DNA of 34,363 nt from Chara braunii (GCA_003427395.1 BFEA01000135.1:1387970-1422332); one strand, 5' to 3'; shown: positions 9,565 to 19,547, counted from the stretch's first letter. The notes: generated by a model from the sequence alone, not told the origin. A program made the numbers and translations.

Positions 9565-10560
9565 CTAGATCTCAGAGGCTCGAGTAATAATATAGATCAT
9601 TTGTTTTTGCAAGGCCATAAGTTGCGAACGAGTAGATTTGACAATGAGTTTACAAAAAAGAGCTATTTTGAAACCGTCAACCAACCAATCGGTTGTAGAA
9701 GGGTATAGCGTTTTAGAAGTCGCCCATTTCTGCCAGAAGTCGGTCATGAAATGATCCATTTCAGATGACAAAGCCACCCACTCAGGTAAGGACCTTCGAT
9801 CTCGACCTGCCCGCACTGTGCTGCTGTGGAACAGTTCCAAGAAGACTGGCAAGTGGTCTGACCTAACACACGGCAGGATCGAGCACGTTACCACTCTTGG
9901 CATCAGATCCTCTTCCAGGAGAAAGAAATCAATTCTGCTCCGAGGGAGATAGTGTTGTCTTGCTCCCCCTGTGGCAAACCAGGTGTACGCTCGGTTATAC
10001 GGATGTAGAGCCCCGAACTCATCGACTAGAGTTTGCGTTTGTATAAAGTTTGTCGAAAGGATCACGTCCGAGGATAACGGGGCGACCCAAATGAAATTTG
10101 TCCCTGGTAGGAGAGTGGTATTCCAGTCTCCCCCCAGGATCAGCTTGTCAACATTCGGGAGGACCCACGACAAAGTTTTAAAAAAGTCAATTTGACTAGC
10201 GTGTGTCGTCGGAGCGTATATGATAACCACGGCCCAGTGCTCAGTTCCCACAGTGAAGTGAACCCAGACCCAGTGGTCACGGTGGTCCCAATAGTGATCA
10301 GTTATAGGGAAGGGGAAGGTGCGGGCAAACAATATTGCCACGCCTCTCCGCGTAGCTTGGGCTGGGGCCCAGAACTGTGGACCAGACCACCAACCCATTT
10401 GTTGTAACGTTGTTGTGTCATCTAGCTTAGTTTCCTGCAACAGCAGAATATGGATTCCTTTATTACGTGTCAGGGTTTTAATGAGGGATCTTTGAGCAGC
10501 AACCCCGCGTGATCCCAGTCCTCTGATGGTCCAGGTCACTAACCGCAATTTGTCCATCAT
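9565..10560 (-). CDS. LINE ORF2 endonuclease domain (APE-like)
   Basis: Apurinic-endonuclease-like nuclease that nicks target DNA to prime reverse transcription. Visible motifs in order: WTIRGLGS (family usual WNIRGLGS), LLLQETKLD with the metal-binding Glu, VIIYAPT, LGGDWNTTL, SRIDFFLLEEDL and CVRSDHLPVFLEL with the SDH triad. The conserved Asn of the first motif is Thr here (codon ACC), which should impair catalysis. The domain ends at TAG 9565 but continues in the same frame into the linker at 9546-9223 (RNRISWLFKGDRTTTAFF). Start chosen at the first ATG pair, 10560 and 10557. Confidence 0.88.
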   Translation of the reverse strand: MMDKLRLVTWTIRGLGSRGVAAQRSLIKTLTRNKGIHILLLQETKLDDTTTLQQMGWWSGPQFWAPAQATRRGVAILFARTFPFPITDHYWDHRDHWVWVHFTVGTEHWAVVIIYAPTTHASQIDFFKTLSWVLPNVDKLILGGDWNTTLLPGTNFIWVAPLSSDVILSTNFIQTQTLVDEFGALHPYNRAYTWFATGGARQHYLPRSRIDFFLLEEDLMPRVVTCSILPCVRSDHLPVFLELFHSSTVRAGRDRRSLPEWVALSSEMDHFMTDFWQKWATSKTLYPSTTDWLVDGFKIALFCKLIVKSTRSQLMALQKQMIYIITRASEI

Positions 10561-10580
10561 TCTAGGCAATCACTTCATCC

Positions 10581-10668
10581 TATTCCACACATTTGAGAGA
10601 TAAGAAATGTTGGGAAAAAATGCTTATTCCACACATTTGAGAGATAAGAAATGTTGGGAAAAAATGCT
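10581..10668. repeat. 44-bp tandem duplication between LINE ORF1 and ORF2
   Basis: Two nearly identical copies of a 44-bp unit beginning tattccacacatttgagaga, at 10581 and 10625. It lies between the ORF1 end (stop at 10624) and the ORF2 start (10560). The length is not a multiple of three, so it changes the relative frame of the two ORFs. Confidence 0.95.
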
Positions 10669-12744
10669 CTTGTGCCAAGGGAGATTGCCATCCACTTGGT
10701 GCATCAAAGCTGCAGTCCAACAGTCAAAAATTTTAGTGTCTGTGACCGTTTGGCCAGCAGGGTTCTGCAACAGCGACAAACTAAGCCACCTAACACCTGG
10801 CAAGGGAGGAGCAGCCGCAACAGGTCTTGCAACAACGTCAATCAAAGGAAAAAACATCAAATTAGTCCTGCCTTGGTCGTTGGTAGGGGTCAATCTGACC
10901 CATTCCAATTCCGGGTAGCATCGTAGACGGAACGCTAGGTGCAGCCATTTCCGGACCTCGCGAAGCACCAATTGTGGTTTGGGATTTTCGGAAACTGGAA
11001 TTGCGGAATACGGAGGGTCCCGGTTGCGTCAATCTGAGCGAGCACGTGGAGCATGCCCTCTTGTGCCATGAAGACAAAAGGGACAACCACACAGGGTTGC
11101 CCCGCTGCCATGGCTTCAAGTATGTTAGCAGGGAATGTCTGAGCACGGCCAGGTTCTGAAGGTCATTGAAAGGCGTTTGTGTCATCATCAACAGCATCAG
11201 CCCAACTTTCCTTTTGTCTAGCATAAGGATGAGTTGCAGTTTTGGGTCCACTTGTGATGCCTTTCTTTTTAAAAATTTGTGTTTTTTGTTAACGCATCAT
11301 TTCCTCAGGGCCAGCATGCGTCCTGCTCGGCTGCTGTTCTATCACCGGCTGGGTGTTTTCAGTCTGTTCAGTCTGTGGCAGGGCTGTGGCCCTGAGGTCT
11401 GCCATTGCATGGTCCAATGCCGGGTGGATTCCTTCTCTCGGGGGATGGGGCACAACACCAGCGGGGGGTTGCATTTCAGGGTGCTGTTTTCGGGTCCCCT
11501 CAAAGGGAGGCTGAGCTTGTGGCGATTTCCCATGTCCCAACTGTTCAGTCTGTTGAAGCGGTCCCTGAGGCACTGGTGGTTGCTGGTGCTGCAACAAATG
11601 TCCCGGCTGTTCTGTCTGTTGAAGCGGTCCCTGAGGCACTGGCAGTTGCTGCTTTTGCAACGAGGTTCCAGAGTCGGTTTGGCCCGGGGCAGGGTGCACA
11701 GCTGGGCCCTGGTCCGTTCCGAACCCTTCAGCAGTCTTCACGGGCGAGGGGTCCCTGCTGGAGCAAGTGCAGGGTACCCTATGGGTCCCAAAGCCACGGG
11801 TGGCAAAGGATGAATTCCTGCAGGAGCGGGGTTTCCGGTAGGTCCCGGTGTTGCAGACCCTGTGGGGTTAACCGGAACCACGGGCGGCGGGGGATTAACC
11901 GGATTGTTGGGCGTCGGCCCACTTGGGCCAGAGTGTCCTAGGTAACAACTTCTAGCTTGTGTCATCCCTGAGAAGATCGAAATTTCAGAAATTTTTCAAT
12001 CTTCGTTCGAACCCTGGGATGCAAGTCGTAGCGGTGGTTGACAAGACGAGGGTTTGCTTTGTTCTGTTCAGGGGGATGTGTCTTGTGGACCTGACCATAT
12101 TCTTTTTCCACTGCAGCTTGCAAGAAAGGCATAGCTAAAAAAGGGATACGAAGTACCCTGATCCAGAATTTCTGGGCCGTGGCATCATCTTTCCCTTTTG
12201 TCAGCTCGGCGGGGGTTGCCCATGGGGGATACAAAATTTTACACGGCTTACCACCAACAACGGCACATTCTTCAGTTTTGAGCGTCTCAGCTATCCAATC
12301 TCTAAGCGCGTGGTTCGGTGCCAAGTAACTTATCATGTTCACGACCTCGGGTCTGATGCGACCTTTCTGTCCCCGGGCGATGGCTAGATCCCATCCTCCC
12401 TCGATCGTTCTCAGCCATTGCTCTTTGACAACGAAGGTCGCATCAGCACCGGGTCCTTAGAACACCACTATTACCCCATGGCATCGAAGGTATTGTATCG
12501 TGAGGTCAGTGGCATAGCGGTGTATATCCACAATAACTGTGTCTTTCTCTTTAGGATCCCTGTGCGTTGATATATAACGGGCGGCTTGAGCCGAATCCTC
12601 CTCTCCAGTGAGAAAGCAGTGGCGCAGCATGTCGCCGAGGCGATCATTCTGCGGTGTTTGCTCCCCCACAGCCGGTGAGGGGATACTCCACTCTCCAGTC
12701 AAACAATCAGGGCGGGGTTCAGACAGTGAGATTGTGGATGTCAA
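10624..12744 (-). pseudogene. LINE ORF1 (RNA-binding protein), multiply broken
   Basis: Position upstream of ORF2, a basic N-terminal half and a Gln/Pro-rich middle fit a LINE ORF1 nucleic-acid-binding protein; no gag zinc knuckle is visible. Pieces in order on the minus strand: 12744-11962 in one frame with a single TAA at 12457-12459 (GVIVVF before, GADATFVVKEQWL after); 11965-11738, Pro-rich; 11741-11289, Gln/Pro-rich with a 22-residue repeat; 11251-10862; and 10971-10624 (REVRKWLHLAFRL, ending FSQHFLSLKCVE). An in-frame TGA closes the frame at 12748-12750, just upstream of 12744, so the N-terminus is missing or shifted. At least three frameshifts are needed to join the pieces. Confidence 0.6.
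11551..11682 (-). repeat. 66-bp tandem duplication in ORF1 (22-residue Gln/Pro repeat)
   Basis: The word tgttgaagcggtccctgagg begins at 11551 and again at 11617. On the minus strand each unit encodes a peptide of the type PVPQGPLQQTEQ. The 66-bp period keeps the frame. Confidence 0.9.
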
Positions 12745-12960
12745 TGGTCAGAGCCATGCGAGCATAGCAGCAGGAATGATATGGAAATCAGATTGAGGTC
12801 AAAGTGTTGTGCACGCCAGCGCGCCAGCATCCCGAGGTGGGTAGCATGCATCAGAGCAGATGAAAGAGTAGAAGAGTGACACATAAGAAAGTGTATGCTA
12901 ATTATAGTGAGAATAGTATGGTCAGCCCTGCAGGGATGATACGAAATATCACAAGGCAGG

Positions 12961-13476
12961 TAGGGCGTGGTGAAAAGAGACAAAAGGGCGAAGGAGTGAC
13001 ACAATGCAAAATATGAGCAGGCAGATAGCACGTGTCAAAAGCGAGACGGAAGGGCGAAGAAGTGAAACGAACAAAATACAAAAAGGAACGGGGCAGTGAA
13101 GGCCAAGACAGAGAAAGTAGCGCCGGAATGCAAACCTATGTCCGGGAGGCGTAGTCCAAGAGTGTCTGCCATCATTCAGAAGGGGACATGTAATGTCGAA
13201 AGGAACAGCGGTTGTAGGCTGCACTTCATCGCCAGGAGAAGGTCAAAAATCAACTCCGCCATTGTTCTTTCAACCATGCCAAAGAAGCCGATCCCAACTG
13301 TTGTTGCCACGTCGACAGTCAATAAACCCCGGTCAACCATCTTTCGTAGCCAAAGCTGAAGGTTCACAAGTGTCGAAGTTGACAGTGAGTAGACACCATC
13401 TGCCCGGGCTGCAACCAGCTGAACGCCGGAGGCAGGATCACCCCGTAGCAACTCCGTATCAGAGACCGGGGCAGAC

Positions 13477-13479
<3 letters not shown>
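12961..13479. other. Upstream flank of the LINE, one unrecognised minus ORF
   Basis: A 100-codon minus-strand ORF (13478-13176) has a protein-like composition (LQLWLRKMVDRGLLTVDVAT...), but I recognise no family. It could be a fragment of an element or of an exon. Its upstream end runs into the poly-C tract. Confidence 0.3.
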
Positions 13480-13513
<34 letters not shown>

Positions 13514-13519
13514 AAAAAC

Positions 13520-13577
<58 letters not shown>
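13480..13577. repeat. Long poly-C tract with a short A-rich interruption
   Basis: Two C homopolymer runs of about 31 and 55 bases, separated by an A-rich decamer. Poly-G or poly-Pro ORFs across it are artefacts of the homopolymer. Such length is unusual and may be partly an assembly or read artefact. Confidence 0.95.
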
Positions 13578-13578
<1 letters not shown>

Positions 13579-15461
13579 ATCGGGTTACAAAAGGTATACT
13601 CCCGCGTCCAAATCCCGCCAGCAAGTCACCCACACTTCGTACTCCCATCCGCCCACGACTCTACTGGATTGCTGATTGTCAACCAGCAGCCAACTCTCAA
13701 CCGGGACAAGGCGATGGCCAAAGACCAGTCAAGGTCTCATTTGCGTGTACCCACAGTGCCCTCGCACTCATCCCTACCACACCATAGCCTCGCCGCCGCC
13801 AAGTTTTAGCGCACATTGTCAACAGTTTTGCATCAACCCTAACGCGAGCGCCCGGCGCTTGAATGCGAGTTTGTTTCCTATTGTTTTTTATTTATCTTTT
13901 TTACTTATACTTTTTTTTTTTTTCTTCCCCTTCTGGCGTGTCATTTTGTTTCCTTTTTTTCCTTTTCGTTTCGTTTTGTTTCCAACAAAAAAAAAGACTT
14001 TGCATTTGTTTGTTTTTTTCGTCAATTTGCATTTTTTTGCCTTTTTTTATTCCTTTGTCTCGATTTTATTTTATTTTTCTATTCTTTTTTCCTGTCCTTT
14101 TCTGTCGGTCGTGGTGAGCAGTGGAGCCAGGCCAGCTTTTTTTTTTTTTTTCGATTTAGGCGTGTGTCATCCTTGCGGAGGAGCCATGCTGTTTTTTTTT
14201 TCTTTTTTTTTTGTAATGACCCGCCAAAAACACAGACTGAGAACACTGCTGATTTCAGGGATTTGCTGCTGGACTGAATGCCTTGCTGAGATTCCCGCAT
14301 TCTGCTGTGGTTTCCAAGTCTGTGTGTGTGTGTGTGTGCATGCCTGCTGGTTTGCATGCCTGTCTGAGTGCTTGTCGGCTGAGTGTGTGTGTGACCCGCA
14401 AGGGTACTTGTTGGTTGAAAGGCCCCGCAGGGCCAGTACTTACCTGTGGCCGTGACTCTGAGGGTTGCAGCGGGGAAAACACTCAAGTAGCGGGGGTAGA
14501 CCCTCGACACTTAGAGCAGCGGGGAAAAACACTCGTTGACAAGTAGCAGGTAGGCCGGTACCACTCAAGTAGTGGTAGGAGTGTCGGGTACTGGAGGCCG
14601 AGCAGAAGAAGACAAAAGTTGGCATTTTTGGAGGCGCAGTAGTGGTAGGATAGAGGTAGGCCGGTACCAGTCCAAGTAGCCCGGGTCTAGGGCCTGTCCG
14701 GACCATAGCAGAGCCTGCAATGATATTTCCCTACGAAAGGGAGGAGGTACCGGTTGCTGGGAGGCCACTCGGCCTAGGAAGTCACCGCCCAAGAGGCCAG
14801 TAGGCCGCTATATCTTCGGGAGGAGCAAGTAGCTCCTCCTCATTTCGGGCTTGCAAGGATTGGCGACATGCTGCTGGAGCACAGCGCTGGACTGGTCCAG
14901 CGCTGCCTGGAGGTGAAGGGCAGTTGGGCGCTCAGCCTGGCTATGGCGAGCAGCCCAGCCTGAGGAGGAGGAAGAAGGGGGCGAAGGAGGGGAGTGGTGA
15001 GGCACCTACCTGGCTATGGTGGACACCATCTTCATCACCTTGTTGGGGGCTGCATCTGGAAGGCCCCAGTTGGGGTAGTGCCGCACCAAGGAAGCTCGAG
15101 GCAGAGTCAGGCATGGCGGCTTAGTCAGCAGCGGCATAGCTGCTTTGGGTTGTCCTTTGGACAGGAGTGCAGCGCCATAGCTGCTTTGGGTTGTCCTTTG
15201 GACAGGAGGGCAGGGCCCTCAGTAGTCCGCCATAGCCTAGGCTTGTGAGAGCAGGAAGAAGGAGGGAAGCCATAGCTATGGTGGACTTCAAGTTGTTGTT
15301 GTTGTTGCTGTTCAGTCAGCGGTAAGAGGGAACTTCGGATATTGATTCTGGTTCATCCACTCATTGCTATTATTATTATTGGGAAGAAGAATAAGATTGG
15401 AGAGGTTAAGGAGGAGGAGGAAGAGAAGGGGGATTTGTCATTGGTCTTGCTGGTGTACATC
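13578..15461. other. T-rich and repeat-rich interval without a recognised gene
   Basis: 13860-14215 is strongly T-rich with many homopolymers; 14322-14340 is a short (TG)n. From 14450 to 14700 words such as gtaggccggtacca (about 14550 and 14656) and cagcggggaaaa-acactc recur, so this is a degenerate repeat. A 41-bp direct repeat beginning catagctgctttgggttg occurs at 15135 and 15176. No coding domain seen. Confidence 0.5.
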
Positions 15462-15520
15462 TTCTTCTTCTTCTTCTTCTTCTTCTTCTTCTTCTTCTTC
15501 TTCTTCTTCTTCTTCTTCTT
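15462..15520. repeat. (CTT)n microsatellite
   Basis: About twenty uninterrupted ttc/ctt units. Poly-Phe, poly-Ser and poly-Lys ORFs here are artefacts of the repeat. Confidence 0.97.
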
Positions 15521-16340
15521 TCCCTCTTCTCTGGTCTCTATCTCTTTGCAAGTGCTTTCATTTCTTTCGCAATTGGGTGGCATTGTCTTTCATTGTGAAT
15601 TTGCACGTTGGGAATGACCAGGATCGTAACAGTGCTAGCAAAGCAGCCAAACTGCACAACACACAAGTGCATTGCATAAGTCTTAGATAACAAGGCACAC
15701 TGATGGGCAGCATAGCCCAAGGCAACACCGAACACGCAGCCAAATTACACAGCAAACAAAATCTCCAACAAAACCTTAAACCACCAGTACTTGGCCCAGG
15801 CTATCGATGCCGAGCCTGAATATGGATTTGAAAATATAGAGACAATGTAGTTGAAGATTACATCTCACAGCATACTACACCGCCAACAGCGCATGGATCA
15901 CTCCATACTCCAGACCATCTACTTCATGCTGCTCAGTCTGTGTGTGAGCGTACGCTCACTATCCTTTAAATACCCAAAAGTTTTCCGATCCTGTCCCATC
16001 AGGGCTGGTCCAGAGTCCCAGATCCCTGGAAAGAGACCCACCTAAAACTTGGATAAAAATAAAATAAAATAAAATAAACTCAACCTCAAAAAATGCTTTA
16101 TAAAAATATCTATATCTATCAAGTGTTGAAATGCCTGGGATAGGAAACCCTCGTCCCAGGTCCTCGAAGCTTCACAAAGGACAAAATCGGCACACGCTGT
16201 GTCTGCACCTTGAAGCTTGGAACGCCGCCAAAATCCCATGAACCCAAAGAACACGTTAAGAGAGCCCATATGCGGGTCGGAATGTTACCGTTAAGTCCGG
16301 TCCCATTCATCCGTTCCCCACGTCCTTCGTTGGTCAATAT
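15521..16340. other. Unassigned interval
   Basis: No gene recognised. An (AAAAT)n run lies near 16052-16078. On the minus strand a CTGATG...GGAAAA arrangement near 15985-16005 faintly resembles a hammerhead core but lacks the conserved residues (see rejected). Confidence 0.4.
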
Positions 16341-17031
16341 CTAGATCTGCGGATCCTCCTTACGACAATGTTGTGGCAGCGTCGTTTCAGGTGGTCCATG
16401 CCAGTGGAGCCAAAGTTTGAAACGGTAGTCCGAATACATACCCAAAAGAAGATCAGATTCATTCATCTTACCGAATCTCGAGATCTTCGCAAAAGGACAT
16501 CTGACATGGTGGAGGCACGAATGGCCTGAACAGATGAACGAGTACCACACATGTAGATCAGATCCGTCCTTCGTAACACTTGGCGATGTTCTGTACCATC
16601 TGCGGCCAACATCCCCCAAGCCTCTCAGCCACCTTTCTCAATGCGGAAAAAATCATAAGGCTCGGGAACCCCGCACCCTTCTGCTCTGGGTGAAAGGTGA
16701 TAATGGCGAGGGGTAACAGAGCCTCAGAACTAGTATTCATGTGTATTCAATATATGGTTCCCATTAATGTTGCGATCTTCTGTTCTTTGGGCCCAAACGA
16801 CGAGCCATTGTTGGTTCGTTCGAGTCTCAGATCTTTGTGATAGCAGGTGTTAATCTTTTGCATCCGGATTAGAGCCTCATCTTCCCTGCTTCTAAAAAAC
16901 CTGATCAGCAACAGATCGTCAACATAACGTTTTCCAAACAACATCTTAGCATCCTTTCCTAAGCTCCATAGGAACTTGCTTGCCTGAATATGCCCTGCGT
17001 GCCATTTAGCGCCGACCCGCCAGCGAAACAA
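16341..17031 (-). pseudogene. Penelope-like reverse transcriptase fragment (YVDD region)
   Basis: The frame 17031-16747 contains ASKFLWSLG, then GKRYVDDLLLIRFFRSR with the RT motif C YVDD, then MQKINTCYHKDLRLERTNN. The layout RYVDD..., short spacer, INxCYH...L.LE is one I associate with Penelope-like or related single-ORF RTs, not with the LINE in this window (which has FADD). Other frames to 16341 (SALRKVAERLGGCWP; MSFCEDLEIR) look like frameshifted continuation. The fragment lacks motifs A and B and cannot be functional. Confidence 0.6.
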
Positions 17032-17189
17032 AAAAGTTTGTTTTGGTTGGCAGCGTCAGCCTTTCAGGTCTGGTACCCCGGGCCTCTGAAACTTGTGGGG
17101 CGTTAAAGACAACGCCCCCGCGGCCGACATATGGCCAAGTACTGGTGGTTTAAGACCTGGAATGCAAACGAGATGAGCGCTGAGGCAGC

Positions 17190-17520
17190 GGAGAAACACA
17201 GACAAGGCAGTCCACACATCCAACATGGTCGAAAGCAGCGCATCACGTGGACATCTACTCACACCACTGTCAACTAGAACCCCGCAGACTGTTGGTCCCC
17301 AACACCTGCTGAGCGAGGAAGCCACTCCGACAGACGTCTATCTTCAGCCATAGACCATATGCATCCCAGACATCAAGAACACAGCGAGCCCCCTAGTAGT
17401 CCAGCGGGCATTCCAAACTTCGGCCAACAATTGTTTAGCACTTGTTGGTGGTGCTCACACGGACAAAAGTAAGAAACAAAGGGGAAGAAATAAGTTTTTT
17501 TTTTTTCTTTTTTTTTTAAC
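17190..17520. repeat. Dispersed repeat, copy 1 (related to 29080-29370)
   Basis: Shares with 29080-29370 the ordered words gtccacacatccaaca, agaacccygcagactgttgg, ctgctgagc/ccgctgagc and a purine-rich end. Identity is patchy with small indels. No protein recognised. The copy ends at a poly-T stretch followed by aactcatcag. Confidence 0.6.
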
Positions 17521-18000
17521 TCATCAGTTGGCCCTGCTAGGGATAGTGATACGAGCACCCAGGGGAAGAAAGACGTACAAAAAGGACAGGGAGAAAAACA
17601 TACATAAAAATGACTGTGTTTGTGTGTTATAAGTTTCCCCCAGAACAGCCCCTATTCCGCCCAGACAAGTAGATTTGAGTTGAGCCAGCCCAACAACTGA
17701 AGAATTCACCTCTTTATAGCAAGCAACATGAATCATGATTGAACCATTTTTAATTGTGTTTGGTTGGGGTTTCTCTGGGGCAACAGCTCCTCTTTTACTA
17801 TGCCTCACACGTACAAGGCTGCCCACGTTGATTGTGGTTGAGCGGCAGCTGCCCACATCCCTGTGTGCCTTAACGGCCCACTTGCACGTTATAACAGGAG
17901 GCAGAGTAAAAGGGAAGGTATGCTCCTGTGTATTTCTCTTCAGATCTTCATACTCCTATTTATTTCACTTCTGAAGTTCTGATGTTTTTTTTTTTTTTTT
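17521..18000. other. Unassigned interval up to the assembly gap
   Basis: Mixed sequence with no coding domain; ends in a poly-T run that abuts the gap. Confidence 0.4.
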
Positions 18001-18100
18001 NNNNNNNNNNNNNNNNNNNNNNNNNNNNNNNNNNNNNNNNNNNNNNNNNNNNNNNNNNNNNNNNNNNNNNNNNNNNNNNNNNNNNNNNNNNNNNNNNNNN
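18001..18100. other. Assembly gap (100 N)
   Basis: Exactly 100 N, a conventional placeholder; the true size is unknown. ORFs spanning it are meaningless. Confidence 0.99.
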
Positions 18101-18224
18101 TGTATATTGAAAAACAGGGACCAATTGGCAATTGAAGCACGCGGGGGGATCACCTCTTCAGTCTGTTGACAGGCTGCCACTAATATTCAATGAGACACTA
18201 GGTATTCCCCCCTTCATTCATTGT

Positions 18225-18700
18225 ATGCTGGTCGATGTCGAGGGTGGCCACATTCATCCTCCTCCTTTTGGAATCTTAACCCCTAAACCCTAAGCCCTTG
18301 AATGCCTCAGCGCAGAACGCTCACATTTTGTAGACTGTGACAGCGGCGACTTTGACTGAACATACCTGCACATACCACCCCTGCTCGTTCTTGGATTGTT
18401 GATTAAATTGTTGATTGATGACAAGGGTGGCAATATCCGTCCACCTCCTTTAGGAATCCTAGCCCCTAAACCCTTGCGTACCAGAGCATAAACCCCTGTG
18501 CTCATACAGACTATACTGCAGTGGCACTGAGGCTTCGCCTCTTCTGCAGTGATCTGTACTGTCCTTACTACCCCTGCTTGTTCTTGGAGCGTTGGTCGAT
18601 ATCACGGGCGGCTGTATCCCACCTCCTCCTTTTAAAGTCTGAACCCCTAAGCCCTCGAGAAGCAGAGCGTTGATCCCTGTGAGCACTTCCCCTCCACCCT
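18225..18700. repeat. About 182-bp tandem repeat, three units
   Basis: The anchor (a/g)cccctaa occurs at 18279, 18462 and 18643, periods of 183 and 181 bp. Flanking words recur: ggtcgatrtc/attgatgac upstream, cctcctttt or cctccttta before, and an agcrtw-ctg-tgctca segment after. Each unit has a short CCCTAAA-like stretch; the first contains an exact plant telo-box AAACCCTAA. Units diverge by indels, so the array is old. Confidence 0.8.
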
Positions 18701-19490
18701 GTGAACCTTTTAACCTGTGGGGGAACAACTCTTGAACTGTGAGTCGTCTGTGTCTCCAGAGTGTTCTGCCACGACTTCGAGTATGCATGGTTGTATGTAT
18801 GTGTCAGTTATAGCTTTTATATGGTCCATGGCTGCCCTCCGATGACGTCATTGGTTGTTGCAGGGCAGAGTCCGCAGTCCCCATGCTTGTAGCTGCTCCC
18901 ACGTCCATTTCTGCCGCCCTTAGTGCGTCCTTGTTCACTGCACACACTTTTCCATCCTGTCCGCAGGTTGGGAGTGTGGGGGTGTGAGGATCTATGGGAC
19001 AGGCGTGGGGCTGGGGAGTGCAGGGGTGCAGGGGGGGAGTCAATAAGTGAGATGGGGGGGTTGCTACGAGGATGAAGTTAGTCAGAAGGTATGGGACCTG
19101 ATATTCAGTAAGAGGCTCTCGTTGCCACGTGCTCGTCTGATCTTCATATGGTCTGTTCTCTCAATGATGCTCATTCGTATGTTTTTGTTAGTCGCACAAG
19201 AGGGGAGGGTGGAGGGAAAGGGATAGAAGGCGGAGTTCTTTAGGAGTGTAGGGTAGGGGGAGGTGGACGGCAAAGGGCAGGGTACATGTGAAGGGCAGGA
19301 TAGAGTATGACACGCAAAGGGCAGGGAAGAGGGGGGGAGGAGGAGACAGATGCGGCAACAATCTGACGCCAGGGAGCGACACCAGTAAAGCAACGAGAAA
19401 CATGAGATACTCATATACAAATCGCACTCATGCCTTACAAGGCCACAGGCCTAGCACAAAAATACAGCTATGGATCCTCACAGAAACATG
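18701..19490. other. G-rich interval, no gene
   Basis: 18961-19070 and 19195-19345 are G-rich on the plus strand. 19202-19222 (GGGG-A-GGG-TGGA-GGG-AAA-GGG) fits the four-tract G-quadruplex pattern. The word aaagggcagg recurs three times between 19272 and 19325. No coding domain seen. Confidence 0.5.
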
Positions 19491-19547
19491 GCGACATCCC
19501 CGACCGGTTTCGTTGGTTCGCCTCCCAACTCATCAGGAGGTGCTCGT
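19491..19547 (-). ncRNA. Hammerhead ribozyme candidate (type I, Penelope-like style)
   Basis: All three conserved core boxes are present on the minus strand. CTGATGA is at 19536-19530. Stem II is a perfect 5 bp (GTTGG 19529-19525 with CCAAC 19516-19512) with an 8-base loop GAGGCGAA. GAAA is at 19511-19508. CCGGTC follows, with the GUC cleavage site ending at 19502. Stem I forms four pairs next to the core (CCTC 19540-19537 with GGGG 19501-19498, one G-U). A small internal loop follows, then CGA/TCG (19546-19544 with 19494-19492). Stem III is the self-complementary ACCGGU, too short to close a loop on its own, so the ribozyme would act best as a dimer. Such minimal stem III hammerheads are known from Penelope-like elements. 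Confidence 0.72.

Larger units (their letters stand above)
6564..10569 (-). pseudogene. LINE ORF2 polyprotein (endonuclease, RT, zf-RVT), five stops and one frameshift
   Basis: The whole ORF2 can be followed as about 1,330 codons. The first true ATG is 10560-10558; the open frame starts at TTG 10569. In-frame stops are TAG 9565-9567, TAG 9223-9225, TAG 9190-9192, TGA 7768-7770 and TAG 6738-6740. The frame shifts once near 7590-7620. After the 6738 stop the frame continues through RWNDDFILLG and VLWTLWTLRNSAV to TGA 6564-6566, matching the Trp-rich tail usual after zf-RVT. Four of five stops are TAG, as expected from CAG to TAG changes, and the TGA could come from CGA. Domains are listed separately below. 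Confidence 0.85.
6480..12960 (-). mobile_element. L1-type LINE retrotransposon, decayed
   Basis: Read on the minus strand, the order is 5' region, ORF1 (12744-10624), ORF2 with endonuclease, reverse transcriptase and zf-RVT (10569-6564), then a short 3' tail. This is the domain order of plant L1-type LINEs. Both ORFs carry stops and frameshifts, so the copy is not autonomous. The 5' boundary is a guess: between about 12750 and 13100 there are loose repeats of gtgacac- and gggcgaag-type words that may be 5' UTR. No clear poly-A tail or target-site duplication was found at the 3' end. Confidence 0.75.

Noticed and set aside
13193-13675. Plus ORF with a long proline run, and the minus ORF with a glycine run
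   Set aside because: Both are translations of the poly-C tract.
15342-15690. ORFs with poly-Phe, poly-Ser or poly-Lys
   Set aside because: Translations of the (CTT)n microsatellite.
15960-16060. Possible hammerhead on the minus strand (CTGATGG...GGAAAA)
   Set aside because: CTGATGA is altered (CTGATGG), stem II does not pair cleanly and no cleavage triplet is placed correctly.
17480-17540. Possible hammerhead at actcatcag (minus CTGATGAGTT)
   Set aside because: The box is present, but the region where stem II and GAAA should lie is poly-A; no stem can form.
17928-18180. ORFs spanning the gap
   Set aside because: They read through 100 unknown bases.
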